From contig CP136062.1 in assembly GCA_032622095.1 (NCBI GenBank), forward strand, positions 136,376,960 through 136,440,959: a stretch of 64,000 nt of DNA, written 5' to 3'. Each line of letters starts with the position of its first letter. Position 1 is the stretch's first letter. Made by a program: the position numbers and the translations under genes. Below are positions 37,136 through 48,943 of the stretch, piece by piece. This DNA comes from Siphonodentalium dalli. Its lineage: Eukaryota; Mollusca; Scaphopoda; Gadilida; Siphonodentaliidae. The notes beneath the pieces were generated by a model, which did no database searches, was not told the DNA's origin, and worked only from the letters and a program-made list of their open reading frames with translations.

Positions 37136-37412
37136 TTCTGTCCCATACTTTCTGAGTTAGATCACTTGAATTAATCTGAATTCGACACAAAGAGGCCGCA
37201 TAAGAATGTTTAATATCGCATTTATCGACATATGTTGATGGGGAATCTGACCGCAATGTAACATTGACTAGAAACATTTTGACCTTCAAACCGCCAATTG
37301 GTGCATTTGATTAGTGAGTTTATTTATTGATTATGTTAATTAATACAATTACTGAATTGTCATTTAGTCAATATGACTACAGGAAATTCTACGTTGTACG
37401 GGCCTACCTTAA

Positions 37413-37904
37413 AGGCACGTGAGACCTTAATTGTCGAAAATATTCATATTTGTTCCAAACACCGTAAACAGAAAAACATTAAAACACATACAGTTTCGTT
37501 CATATATACCATGAACATCGCGTAAACAGCATGTTATCATAAATACCTACTGTATTTTAACTAAACAAGAGCCTGATTGGGTTACAGAGGACAGCACAAT
37601 GCTACTGGCTAATCACACACAAATGGCATAAACGCTCTTTATTAGTTCCATATCAGGAATTCACCAACAAAGAACGCTCTTTATGTTTACCATCATAATA
37701 TAAACAAACACCAGAACAGTAACTTTTTATGCTTTTGTTTACATAACAATGGTTAAACATATGACAATAACATTCTGTTTATGCGATATTTCTTATTTAT
37801 ATACGGACAAAGTCTCTACATTTTGATGTTCTTTCTGTTTGTGGCGGTTTTTGACGGGTGGAAATATTTTCACAGGATACCCACCGCCAAGGCCAACCGT
37901 ACCT
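37413..37904. mobile_element. AACGCTCTTTAT MITE, complete copy A (492 bp)
   Basis: The ends are AGGCACG and CGTACCT, each next to TTAA (37409-37412; 37905-37908). Diagnostic interior: AACGCTCTTTATTAG, 'ccatatcagga', GAACGCTCTTTATGTTTACC near 37630-37690, then 'gtggcggtttttgacgggtg'. Copy B (60365-60860) is in the opposite orientation. A 90-aa open frame inside is part of the repeat and not a gene. The TTAA target points to piggyBac-type mobilisation. Confidence 0.85.
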
Positions 37905-37959
37905 TTAAATTACGGCCGTTCACAAACATTGTATGGTTGTTTTCAGTCCTGCACAGCAG

Positions 37960-38035
37960 TGTGATAAACGCTCTTTATGCATACCATAAAACGCATACAA
38001 TAACATGGAACGCTCTTTATTGTTTCGTGCCGAAG
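37960..38035. repeat. AACGCTCTTTAT motif pair, third local copy
   Basis: AACGCTCTTTATGCATACC and GAACGCTCTTTATTG are about 40 bp apart just beyond copy A. It is either a fragment of another MITE or an unrelated conserved motif pair. Confidence 0.5.
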
Positions 38036-38734
38036 ATAAAAAAATCTCTGTGACATATGTCTTTACATGCACGAGTGGAACTATTTCCGGAAATTTATTG
38101 TCAAATTATCACACTGTGTAATCATCTCAATGAGGTTCGATACTGTATCCGGTTCGCGGTAGTTTTTCGAGGCTTTTGACCCAGTTATAAAATCAATATT
38201 TTCGATCAATAATTTGTCGGGAAAGTGTACTTAAACGCGATTATAACGAACCAAAGCCGGACGCTTTGTGTCGTATATAGCCTATATCTGATTCTGTGAC
38301 GTCACCAATTATTATTTAATACGACGCTGTTGTTTTGAATTTATGCGACAACCTTTGTGCACAGTAGATCGGTGGGCGTAAAGCATTAATGTCGTAATCG
38401 GAACATTGTGTTACTGTGTCTATCGATTACTTATATCCAAACTAAGGGGAATTACTATCGGAATAATGAACAATTGAAGTATTTATTTATAAGCAGTTAT
38501 TATCAATAAATTTGTTTGTTTTTATATCAATTTCCTACGTTTATTAGCAGAAAACCAGTTATGACGTCATGACGTCTTGGCGGACCAGAATCCAAACAAG
38601 GCTGCAATTGTCATGTCGTATCCGGACAACTGATTTTTTCGGTGAACCCATGTGTCCGGAGTGTAATTAATAACAATCACCCAACGAAGAAAGGCCAAAG
38701 TGAGTCTTATTTGATAGGAATACATATCAACAAG
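38036..38734. other. No gene seen; possible LINE 5' region
   Basis: AT-rich, non-coding. It abuts the ORF1 relic, so part may be the LINE 5' end, but no promoter or clear boundary is visible. Confidence 0.3.
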
Positions 38735-38830
38735 TGCATGTCGTCATTCTCCTGAGCATAATATACTCAAACGTGTGAATGTTGTGCGTGTCGTCATTCT
38801 CCTGTGCATAATATACTTAAACCGCGACAA
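38735..38830. repeat. 50-bp tandem duplication
   Basis: 'gtcgtcattctcctg' followed by 'gcataatatact' occurs twice 50 bp apart (near 38740 and 38790), immediately before the conserved ORF1 block. Confidence 0.8.
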
Positions 38831-39164
38831 CTGGCACCCCAGTGTGATCGGGACTAAAGTCCTCGCAAAGAATATCAAGTATTCGCATCAAGTAACCGAA
38901 AATGACTGGCAGGATATACATGTACTTCGACCACGGAAAATCAGTAAATTTCCCATTCAGGAACTGGATATCGAACAGTCAGGCGCAACAGCATTACAAT
39001 TCATCGTGGTATTATGGTTACGGTGAACAATCAAATATGGACACTCGCACGGGATTCAGACGGAATACGAATAATTATAGAAATTCAGAATTGTTTTCAC
39101 TAAGATATGACATTAATTTGTTGCACCAAAAACTTTCGGGTTTAGTACATGTAGTTGCCCAATG
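38775..39164 (+). pseudogene. LINE ORF1 3' relic with SGNH-hydrolase-like block
   Basis: The frame reads RDNWHPSVIGTKVLAKNIK, the D-x-x-H-x8-L-x3-I form seen at the C-terminal catalytic block of SGNH/GDSL esterase domains; such domains occur in ORF1 of some CR1-like LINEs. A +1 shift near 38900 leads to a second frame, beginning near MTGRIYMYFDHGK and ending HVVAQ at 39164, that looks like the ORF1 tail. The upstream esterase blocks are missing, so this is a 5'-truncated relic of the element whose ORF2 follows at 39433. Confidence 0.6.
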
Positions 39165-39184
39165 AATATTCCTTGGAGATATGC

Positions 39185-39276
39185 ATTTGTGTTTCAGCAA
39201 TGATATATAGCAACAACGTTTATTTAGTTTATTTGTGTTTCAGCAATGATATATAGCAACACTGTTTATTTAGTTA
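39185..39276. repeat. 46-bp tandem duplication between LINE ORFs
   Basis: The unit 'atttgtgtttcagcaatgat' onward occurs twice with 46-bp spacing. Confidence 0.85.
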
Positions 39277-39432
39277 AAATTATTCAATGGTAGACCGCCA
39301 TTGTAATAAGATGAAGATATTCTATTCACGCAAACATTTAATATAACAAAGAAGTAAATGTTTATCTGGTCGTGTATTATCTCCGATGACCCCCAGTGTA
39401 TATACATATATTTTTAAAACTTCCAAATATTA

Positions 39433-42400
39433 ATGACTAACTTAAATCAATCTTCTGATGTGACCTTTTGTTACACAACATGGAATGCGCAAGGGCTAGT
39501 AAACAAAATCGAAGACCCAAATTTTCTCAAATTAATTACATGCTACGATTTCATAACCATATCTGAGACATGGCACAAAAATGCGACACAAATTAAAATA
39601 CCTGGCTACAATTGTCATGATTTATGTAGAAGCGCTCAGGAAAATGACAGAGGTGGAATTGCATTCTATTATTAGACAAAATACGAAGGGTCTGTTAAAA
39701 ATGTTAGACATATTGAGGATGTCGCGTTATGTGTCGAATTTGAAGGTGATATTTTCCAACAAAATTGCAGTATTGTCTTCGTTTCAATTTACATTCCACC
39801 ACAATCGTCAACCTACTGGAATAAACGTAAAAGTTATGACTCAATTTTTCAAGATGTTGAAACAGAATTACGAAAATATAGTGATAAATCGTTAATAATA
39901 ATGGGAGGAGATTTCAACTCTCGAACAGGTGGAAGACCGGATTATGTCGAACAAGATGATGATCAATATATTTCTCTCCTAGATAGTTATATATTGGACT
40001 GTGTTAAGGACAGAGCAAGTTTAGACAAGCAGGTGAACCCCTTTGGCTTCCAGCTCCTAAAGTTATGTAAAACAACTTCCGTCAGAATTTTAAACGGCCG
40101 TACACCAGGTGATTCTCTCGCAAATTACACTTCTTATCATTACAATGGTGTAAGTTTGGTCGATTACGTACTTGTTTCTGAAAGATATCTGTCCGATGTC
40201 AATTATTTTTGCGTCAAACAACTAAATGAATACTCTGACCATTGCCAATTAGCAATGCATGTTAAGTTGAAGGGAGCATGGATACAGTATATATGTCTAG
40301 ATTTAAATATGCATATAGCGAACCTGAAGTGGCCACAAAATGGACTTCGGGTAGCAATGCAGAAGCTTTAAAAACAATTAATGATTACGATATCCAAAAC
40401 CGTCTGTTACAATTCAGGATGACAAATTATGAGCTTAATGGGCACGGAACTGAATGTGCAGTTCGAGATTTTGAAACTGTTTTGACATCTATCAACAATA
40501 GAGCGACTAATTTCCGAACGAATAAGTCCAAGATGCAAAAAAGTAAGCGTAAATGGTTTAATGAGCGATGCCGCCAGTTAAAACATGAAATGGGACACGC
40601 GTGTCGGGAAATGAAGCAAAATCCGAGCGACGCAAATCTTGGGGGGGAATTTTTCGCAGCCAAAAAAGCTTATAAGAAAGAAACCAAGTACAAATCTAAA
40701 CTACATTTCCAAGAGTTAGCAAAGCTAGTTGATAACATGGAAAATGAACATCCGTCCGAATATTGGCGAGTGATAAATGAACTGAGGAATAAACGAGATG
40801 AAACAAATTATTTACATCCTGATTAAAGTGTAGACTTTTTCAAGAAAGTGCTCTGTAAAGAGACAGTTTCTTCGGATAGAACAGAACATACTAATGTGAA
40901 CGAAACCCCGACTTTAAACATTGGTGAGAGTGCTATAGAAGCATGCGAAGTAATTAATTGTGTTAAACTTTAAAAAAACAGAAAATCTTCTGGATCTGCA
41001 TGGCAACTTTTCGAATGAACTACTTAAAACAGTCATTCATGCGACAATAGACGACGTTGTGAAATTATTTAACCAAGTTTTAGAATCAGGTCATTATCCA
41101 AACAGCTGGAATGTATCTCTCATTAAGACGCTCTATAAGAAGGGAGACCGACATGACCCAAACAATTATCGTCCGGTTGCGCTCAGCAATAGCTTATGTA
41201 AATTGTTCAATAAAGTTATAAATAATAGAATAAATGACTATTTGGAAACGCATGGACTCATTAGTGACAACCAATTCGGATTTAGAAAGAATCGCGATAC
41301 AATTGACAGCGGTTATATTCTAAAAACATGTATAAATAAATATAAACAGAAACATAAGCCAATTTTTGAGCGTTTATCGATTTCCAGGAAGCGTACGACT
41401 CGGTGGATAGGTCTTTGATGTTTGAAAAGTTACATCGCATTGGTATCGGAGGTAGGGTCATATAATACGATTGATGTATCAATCAAGTTATTTTCAAGTT
41501 AAAACAGATGCAGGAGTTGGACCACTGCATATGTCAACGGTCGGTGTCAGGCCAGGTTGTCCCTTATCACCAACGTTGTTCAAGATATTCATTGATGATG
41601 TAAAACTTTCACTAGATAGGTTTGGTGATCCCATATTCATTGATAACTGCCCGCTCAATCATCTTTTATTTGCAGATGATCTAGTTTTGTTGTCGGAAAC
41701 AGAACAAGGTTTACAAAATTGTCTCAATGCGCTGGAAATATTTAGTCAATATAATGATCTCGTGGTGAATGCAAGCAAATCAAAATGTATAATTTTCAGA
41801 TCGAAGAAAACGAAACGGGAACCAAATTTCAATATCAATGGACAAACGCTTGAATTAGTTTCAGAGTATCCATATCTCGGAATAAAATTCACATCAACCG
41901 GTAGAATGACAAAGTCACAAGAGCACACAAGTGGAAAAGCTACGAAAGCAATGTTCTTTTTAACGCTGTCTATTCCTTCTACGGTGCGACTTTCGATTCC
42001 AATTAAATGCAAATTATTCGATAAATTGATTAAACCGATAATGATATACGGGTGTGAGATATGGGCAGGAGAAATAAAAATGCTTCATTCTGACACATTA
42101 CCATGCGAGCAAGTTCACCTGAGGTTTTGCAAAACGATATTAGGGGTTAATCAAAAGGCCACGAATCATGTCGTACGCGCAGAATTGGGACGATTCCCGG
42201 TAATACATGACGCGATTATACAACAATTCAGGTATATGAAAAAAGTTTCTAATTCCCCAGCTGGGTCTTTGGTAAATGATGCATATATCGAATCACTTGA
42301 AAATGCGTCGATATCATTATGCAATGACTTATATGGAAAATATGGTGTTGATATTTCAAATCGTAGGATACTTCAAGGATTTCAAGAAAAGGAGCTTGTG

Positions 42401-42860
42401 AGAAAATGGAACATTTAAAACGATTTTACAACATAAACTCTTCCGAAAATAAACCGACCGCTGGTAATAAAACAAGAACGTACAGGTTGTTTAAAACAAG
42501 GTACGAAATGGAGCCATACATCTGCGATATGCGTTCTAATAAAGCGAGAATTCTATTAATGAGATTGCGAATCAGCCTTCATAGATTGGAAATTGAAAAG
42601 GGGAGACACAAGCAGCCCCCACTACCCGTTAAAGAAAGATTATGTACTTTTTGTAAATGTAAATATTAGAATGTAGAGCCTACAAAAGTATGCGCGATAC
42701 ATATTTTAGGGACATAATCACAGAGTTCCCACATTTTTCAGATATGACGAATTATGAGAAATTTTGATTTATTATGAAGAACGAACACAAACCAACCATT
42801 AATGTTATATGTGACATGATCCGGTCTTTCTTCACCACTCGGGATTCCAATAAAAGCTAG
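39433..42860 (+). pseudogene. LINE ORF2: endonuclease, reverse transcriptase, C-terminal zinc knuckle (broken)
   Basis: Blocks in order. Endonuclease of the APE/EEP type: TWNAQGL, ITISETW, GGDFNSRTG, SLVDYVLVS and SDHCQL at about 39480-40260. A linker follows. Reverse transcriptase: NYRPVALSNSLCKLFNKVI, VRPGCPLSPTLFKIFIDDV, and FADDLVLLS around 41160-41700. C-terminal region: RTYRLFKTRYEMEPYI, LRISLHRLEIEKGR and CTFCKCKY to about 42669, then a frame-shifted tail ending at TAG 42858-42860. Breaks: in-frame TAG at 39673-39675, frameshifts near 40270 and 41390-41460, TAA at 40824-40826, shift near 42415, and one at 42669. The catalytic FADD is intact but the ORF cannot be translated. The same lineage supplied the fragment at 210-562 and 3187-3403. 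Confidence 0.93.
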
Positions 42861-43045
42861 TCAATTGATAATTTATAACTGATGAAAAGAGAAAAAAGAA
42901 ATTCGTTAGGAAACTACATTGTACGTGTATATGCATATATGTTACTCATCAATTATATATAGTTACTTTTTGTCAAATTATATGTATTTTATTCATGTTT
43001 GCAACTGCCCATTTGGGTGTATTTTGCATTAAAATCTTATCTTAT
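42861..43045 (+). other. Probable LINE 3' UTR
   Basis: AT-rich, non-coding, ending around 'aaaatcttatcttatcaatg', a plausible short-repeat tail. No target duplication could be recognised. Confidence 0.45.
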
Positions 43046-43106
43046 CAATGAACTTATTTTTTATAACATTAAAAAGGCCACATATATACCTTTTGCGTTA
43101 TTTAGG

Positions 43107-43755
43107 GCCACCGCAGATGCTGCGATTAAAATCGTAAGTGGGGAAAATCGCATGTGGAGCATCCAATGTCGCAGCCAAATCGTAGCGATCAAGCAATGTT
43201 TGATTTTTACCAGGAAAATCGTGGCGTGACCTTTGTAAAGCGCGAGATCGTAGCTGTCACATAACCATGGTCGCACTGGTTATGTGGTAAATACCACGAA
43301 AAGAAAAAATTCAAAAATGGCGCAAAGTTCACAAACTTCTTGGACTTACAATGCAAAAATGAGGCCACATTGGTGGAGATGTGGCACGGCAGGGAGTATA
43401 GGCCTATACCACATATCAGCCATCTGCTATGCAGACAAGGAGAAGAGGGCTGCCACAATTGTTGAATTGCGGCAGCTGTGTACAGACTACAGTGGAGTTG
43501 ACAGGTACACAAATGTCAAAATAAAAAATTATTCAATTTCACTTGAACTTTCAAGTTCAACTTGTTAGTTTAGAAAATTGAGTTACATGCCATGTATATG
43601 TATATAATTGCATAATGCGGAGATGTGATATAATATTTTGCTATCATGTGATCGATATCGTGGATAAAATCGTAGCTGCATACATCGCAGCAAGTCACTT
43701 TTCTCCACCTGCGATTTTCCCCACTTACGATTTTAATCGCAGCGTCTGCGGTGGC
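43107..43755. mobile_element. Inverted-repeat element, GCCACCGCAG termini
   Basis: The left end GCCACCGCAGATGCTGCGAT continues through 'aaaatcgtaagtggggaaaa'. The right end is its complement ('ttttccccacttacgatttt', finishing CTGCGGTGGC). Arms are about 50 bp or longer. Flanking TTAG-containing sequence is similar on both sides but not an exact duplication. A 94-aa open frame inside has no domain. Non-autonomous; superfamily unknown. Confidence 0.8.
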
Positions 43756-43778
43756 ACTTAGCTGCGGTTCGTTAATTA

Positions 43779-44518
43779 CACTATATTATAAGTTACAGGG
43801 CGAGTTGTTGCCGGATACGGTGTCATATGAGGCGAAGTGAGATTAATATCGGGCGAGGCGCTAGCCGAGCCCGATATTAATCTCGCTGAGCCTCATATGT
43901 CACCGTAGCCGGCAACAACGAGCCCTGTAACGATTTTATCATGTCACCCACATATCATGTTTTCCGTGTGAGAATTTGAATTACTTATACGAAGTTGATT
44001 ACCTGCCAGTAAGTAAATTTTTTGTCTATGGCTATTAACTTGTGTAACGTCACAGTGACGCGTCATGGGCGTTGAACGTCAACGCATTGAGTCAATGGGT
44101 AATCACCAGAAGCAGGACAACAAACTTGAGTTTGATAGTTAATTTATGAGTGTTTAGAATTTCTCAAATATATCACATGCAGGTTTTGGTATATGGTACT
44201 ATGTCTTTAAATTAACAGAACTTGATTTCCGACAGATATCCCTTTTCTTGGTGCCAAAATACACCGAAAATATACCCGAGGCGGCAGAGTTCCATGAAAA
44301 ACAAAATGGCGGACATCGACCCCATATGGGAACCTAGCCCGTCCCATATGGATTCCATATGCGACGGGCTACAAAGATGACGACCCCATGTCTCCTGATA
44401 TGCTTCTACCAACGGAGCGTCCTCGTTGGTCGATCCAACCAGGTGACATGATAATGCTCTGTACGCTTAGTATATATCTTAATTTCGCGGAAGTCCACCA
44501 AATGTGGGTGAAATGTAG
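43779..44518. repeat. 740-bp tandem duplication, copy 1
   Basis: Near-identical to the next copy; the shared start 'attataagttacagggcgag' recurs 740 bp later. Contains the 140-bp palindrome and an 'aaaatggcgga' block. The open frames within (the 66-aa minus-strand frame in each copy) are repeat sequence. Confidence 0.92.
43792..43931. repeat. 140-bp near-perfect palindrome
   Basis: The arms 'gttacagggcgagttgttgc' and 'gcaacaacgagccctgtaac' are complementary almost end to end, through 'gagattaatatcgggc' / 'gcccgatattaatctc', around the centre GAGGCGCTAGCC. A second copy is at 44532-44671. Confidence 0.92.
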
Positions 44519-45200
44519 CACCATATTATAAGTTACAGGGCGAGTTGTTGCCGGATACGGTGTCATATGAGGCGAAGTGAGATTAATATCGGGCGAGGCG
44601 CTAGCCGAGCCCGATATTAATCTCGCTGAGCCTCATATGTCACCGTAGCCGGCAACAACGAGCCATGTAACGATTTTATCATGTCACCCACATATCATGT
44701 TTTCCGTGTGAGAATTTGAATTACTTATACGAAGTTGATTACCTGCCAGTAAGTAAATTTTTTGTCTATGGCTATTAACTTGTGTAACGTCACAGTGACG
44801 CGTCATGTGCGTTGAACGTCAACGCATTGAATCAATGGCTAATCACCAGAAGCAGGACAACAAACTTGAGTTTGATAATTAATTTATGAGTGTTTAGAAT
44901 TTCTCAAATATATCACATGCAGGTTTTGGTATATGGTGCTATGTCTTTAAATTAACAGAACTTGATTTCCGACAGATATCCCTTTTCTTGGTGCCAAAAT
45001 ACACCGAAAATATACCCGAGGCGGCAGAGTTCCATGAAAAACAAAATGGCGGAAATCGACCCCATATGGGAACCTAGCCCGTCCCATATGGATTCCATAT
45101 GGGACGGGCTACAAAGATGACGACCCCATGTCTCCTGATATGCTTCTACCAACGGAGCGTCCTCATTGGTCGATCCAACCAGGTGACATGATAAATGGTC
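44519..45200. repeat. 740-bp tandem duplication, copy 2 (ends early)
   Basis: Differs from copy 1 at scattered bases (for example 'gagccatgtaac' instead of 'gagccctgtaac'). It ends at 'gatccaaccaggtgacatga', about 60 bp short of the first. The palindrome is at 44532-44671. Confidence 0.92.
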
Positions 45201-45206
45201 ATATTA

Positions 45207-45344
45207 TAGAGAGTAATCAATTGGTTCCGAGAATTACGTAAAATAATTATCGAGAGACGAGAGACGTTGGTAAGAAACGAAACGTCTCTCGCCTCGAGTG
45301 AATTATGGAACATAATTCTCGGAACTAATTGATTACTCTATCTA
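45207..45344. repeat. 138-bp palindrome of a different family
   Basis: The arms 'agagtaatcaattggttccg' and 'cggaactaattgattactct' are inverted, with a GAGACG/CGTCTCTCGCC-type centre. It immediately follows the duplication that carries the other palindrome. Confidence 0.85.
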
Positions 45345-45525
45345 TTATGCTTCTGCATCAATTTGGTTCGCCATATATTATTAAAACACACAGAATTAAT
45401 GCAGAAATTTCAGTCTAGATCAGTAAGCGACGTAACGTCAATGACGTCACGGGAAATGACATAATTCACTAGTGACATTACCATGATGAATTAACAGCGT
45501 TTTCAATGGAAATCGCGCATAGGAG

Positions 45526-46811
45526 CAGGGGGGGGGGGGGTCGAAAAAAAATTCCAGGCACGTATGATGGGGTGGGTGGGTGTCTCTCGGGTCCGAAAAG
45601 CAGTTTTTTCCATGTGCCAAATTTGTTATCCATTTCTGCTATTGAGTCTTATTTGTATGTGTTTTGAACAGAAACAGGTCATATATAGTTAATAACAATG
45701 CTATACTATATATAGAGGTTATCAGAAGTTGGATCAGTTGCACCATGGCCAACAATAAACCAAATTCAACATGATAGAACAAGAAACTGCGCTATCGAAA
45801 AATAAAATTTAATCAGGATTCCATCTACTGATACAACTAAATAAGAATAACTATGCAGAACTCAGCTGAAAATAAGCAATAAAAATGAAAGCACACTTGA
45901 CCATATGTGACATGGAAATAAAGATATAATAAATAATGGAATAAAATAGACTTTTGACAACGTAAAACATAAAATCTTAACATATAAATTGAAGGCCAGC
46001 CGGGCCAGCTTGAACAATTTCAAATTGTTTTCCAAGTTAATGTGGATCAGCTTGTAATGTTAATCACAGTAAAGATTTTATCGTCACTGATATCGTGAGC
46101 AAAACAGAAGTGAGATTGGGCTATCCATCCATATGTTATTCCCAATTATTACGAAGCCTATTACTTCAGGCAGTGGCTACAAGCCTGCCATTACACGCTA
46201 TAACATGTTTCTCAGTTCTGGTTTCTGAAATGCCACAAGAAGAGTCATGCGGATATATCATGGTTATGTTTGGTATTAGCATTATTCTTCAAACTGGGAT
46301 GAACTGGGCTGAACAGTTGTATTTCCACATGTTTTGATAAACAATTTGGTTCAAGCAATATATCACATAGCAAATATCAAAATATCAAATAATCTGAAAT
46401 GTGTTGTACCATGTAGTCTGTAGAATACTCAAATGTGATTATGTGACTAGATCATGTGACTATATATTATGAAAATGAATGTTAATAAAAACTTTGGCAC
46501 TCTGCCTATCCCTAGAATGTGATTATGTTGACACATTTCTTGATTAATGACACTTATATGATAAATTCAAATAGTATCGTTATCTTCATTATGCACTGTT
46601 CTATTAAAATCTCGCACAATAAACTATTTAGGGGGTGGGTGTCCAAAACTGACCGGAAAAAAATCCTGAAACGGAAAAAAAGGGTGGGTGTCCAAAATTG
46701 CCTGGAAAAAAAGGCCGGAAACGGAAGAAATTGGGTGGGTGGGTGGTCCGAGGCCGGAAAAAATTAAAATGATCATACGTGCCTGGAAATTTTTTCCGAC
46801 CCCCCCCCCTG
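45526..46811. mobile_element. hAT-like non-autonomous element, CAGGG...CCCTG termini
   Basis: The left end CAGGGGGG... leads into 'aattccaggcacgtatgatg'. The right end is the complement ('atcatacgtgcctggaaatt', then poly-C and CCCTG). ATAGGAG flanks both ends (45519-45525; 46812-46818). CAGGG termini with a duplication of 7-8 bp are typical of hAT elements. The inner subterminal GGGTGGGTG-rich repeats at 46629-46750 are degenerate tandem motifs. No transposase frame. Confidence 0.87.
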
Positions 46812-46818
46812 ATAGGAG

Positions 46819-47804
46819 TGTAATAAATACCTATAAATAGCAATAGGCAACGATGTTTTGCCCAAACAATTTTCCAGATATTCAGATGCACTATCAGCTG
46901 CTTTAGGGTGTTAGGAATATGAAACAAAGTCAGTAGTAACGACAGTGTTTGGAAAAAATGACGTTTTTGTTAAGTAATTGGACGGGAGTCCTGGGGTAGA
47001 CAATTCGCTGTTTTTTGAGGAATGGCAAAATTCTGACAACACAGCATAACGGCAAACATTTCGAATCCTTATGGCAAACCTATATACTGTTCTACATATA
47101 TCAATGCAGAAACAGAACTTTCCCTTCATGAAGTTTTTTTTCTTTTCCCTCATATGGCGACAATATACTATAACAACTTTTGGTATTTCTGTATGTTATT
47201 TCTATTATCAGGCCATACAATTTGATGCAAAATTGAGATTGTTGGGTCAATTACGTGGACATATTTTATATTTTATACCAAACTGTATCTCAATTAAGTT
47301 TGGAGGCATTGTTTTATGTATTCAGTGCAACATGATAAAGTATGGCTTGAAATATCTGGTTAAGACCAGTACATCCCCAGCCCCTTGCTGTGTCCATTTT
47401 CATATTGACAATGAAATCAATATGAGCTAGTCATTGGAAGTATCTGAACACTGAAAGCGATCTTACCAATGATACTTTAGTATGATGTGTTTATACGATG
47501 ACTTCCCATCAATATCGTTAATGCACATGCAACATCAACTAAAAAGTTATATAAATTAATAGTTGTGTTTATGGCCTACAATAAAATAATAATATGTATG
47601 TTCTCAGATTTATGATGTATGATCAAGTTCAGTTTGAAATATACTAGGGAAATTGGCTAGATGTCTGAATTCCCACAAACCGACCCTCTCTGGCTCTGAT
47701 CATACACGTTTTTGTCTTTCAACTAGGTGACAATGACATTCAGTAATGGAATCTATAGCAATATAATATAATAGCTTTTACCAATTTTTGAGACTGGTAT
47801 GTAG
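46819..47804. other. No gene seen
   Basis: Open frames (for example 47071-47430) lack domain signals. AT-rich sequence without clear repeats. Confidence 0.35.
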
Positions 47805-48300
47805 AAAATGTAGTTATCCGAGGTATATCCTCAACACAAAGAGTGTAGTATGCCGCCCCTGTCAGTGTAGTTATCCGATGCATCTCATTAGAAATAATAA
47901 GTGTAGTATGCAGCCACTGTCAGTGGTGTTATCCGAGGTATCTCCTCAATACAAATAAGAGTATAGTATGCAGCCACTGTCCGTGTAGTTATCCGAGGTA
48001 TCTCCTCAATACGAATAAAGAGTAGTATGCAGCCACTGTCATTGTAGTTATCTGAGGTATCTCCTCAATACGAATAAAGAGTGTAGTATGCAGCCACTGT
48101 CTGCGGTTATCCGAGGTATCTCCTCAATACGAATAAAGAGTGTAGTATGCAGTCAGTGTAGTTATCTATGGTATCTCCTCAATTCAAATAGAGTGTAGTG
48201 TGCATCCACTGTCAGTGTAGTTATCTGAGGTATATCCTTAATACAAATAAAAGATAGCATGCAGCCAGTGCAGTTATCCGAGGTATCTCCTCAATCAATA
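47805..48300. repeat. Minisatellite, ~60-bp unit, about eight copies
   Basis: The unit 'gtagttatccgaggtatctc' plus 'ctcaatacgaataaagagtg' and 'gtagtatgcagccactgtc' repeats with small indels, giving a period near 60 bp. Confidence 0.93.
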
Positions 48301-48943
48301 CACAATGCTAAACATCAACTGAAAGAAATGGTACAAAATACATTAATATAATAATAATTAAACTTATATAACTGGTTAACATACAAAATAATCTCATTAA
48401 AAGTTTGAATTTCCAGTCTGTTTAATTATAATGAATATGATACAAATATATGTATATTAGAACAGAATTATTCTAGTGGATCGTTTCGTCATTATTAACT
48501 CGCAATCAACGTTGTAGTCAATTTATTTTTATTGATCTGATTCTTTTGATTGATATGATTATTTTGATCTGTTAGTTGACATGTAAACATGTGGTTAGTC
48601 GATAGAATTAACATGCATGTTAGTAACGATGAATTTTTTAAGAATAAAATTAAACAGGGAATAACATCAAATTTGTGTCTTTAATATTTCAAATCTACAT
48701 ATTTGGCATGCTTCATAACCTTTGAATGGGTTACATGATTTGATATTGTTTACATAGCTGCTATACCAGGGAATGTTGGCTACACTACTGTTGATCCACT
48801 ATATATAATCTGTTTATATTAACACTGGTATATACGGTATGACTTTCAATCAGACTGGTGTTGATATGTACCAAATTCATGTTGCTCCAAACAGAATACA
48901 ATAAAGAAAAGTAATGGAAACTGACGTACAACATTTGCCTAGG
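48301..48943. other. No gene seen; 3' flank of minus-strand pseudogene
   Basis: AT-rich. Contains 'caataaag' (48899-48906) and other A/T motifs but no frame. Confidence 0.3.

Noticed and set aside
37781-38053. 90-aa plus-strand frame
   Set aside because: Most of it lies in the AACGCTCTTTAT MITE, whose other copies do not keep the frame.
43284-43568. 94-aa plus-strand frame
   Set aside because: Wholly inside the inverted-repeat element at 43107-43755, with no domain.
47071-47430. 119-aa plus-strand frame
   Set aside because: AT-driven composition, no domain or start context.
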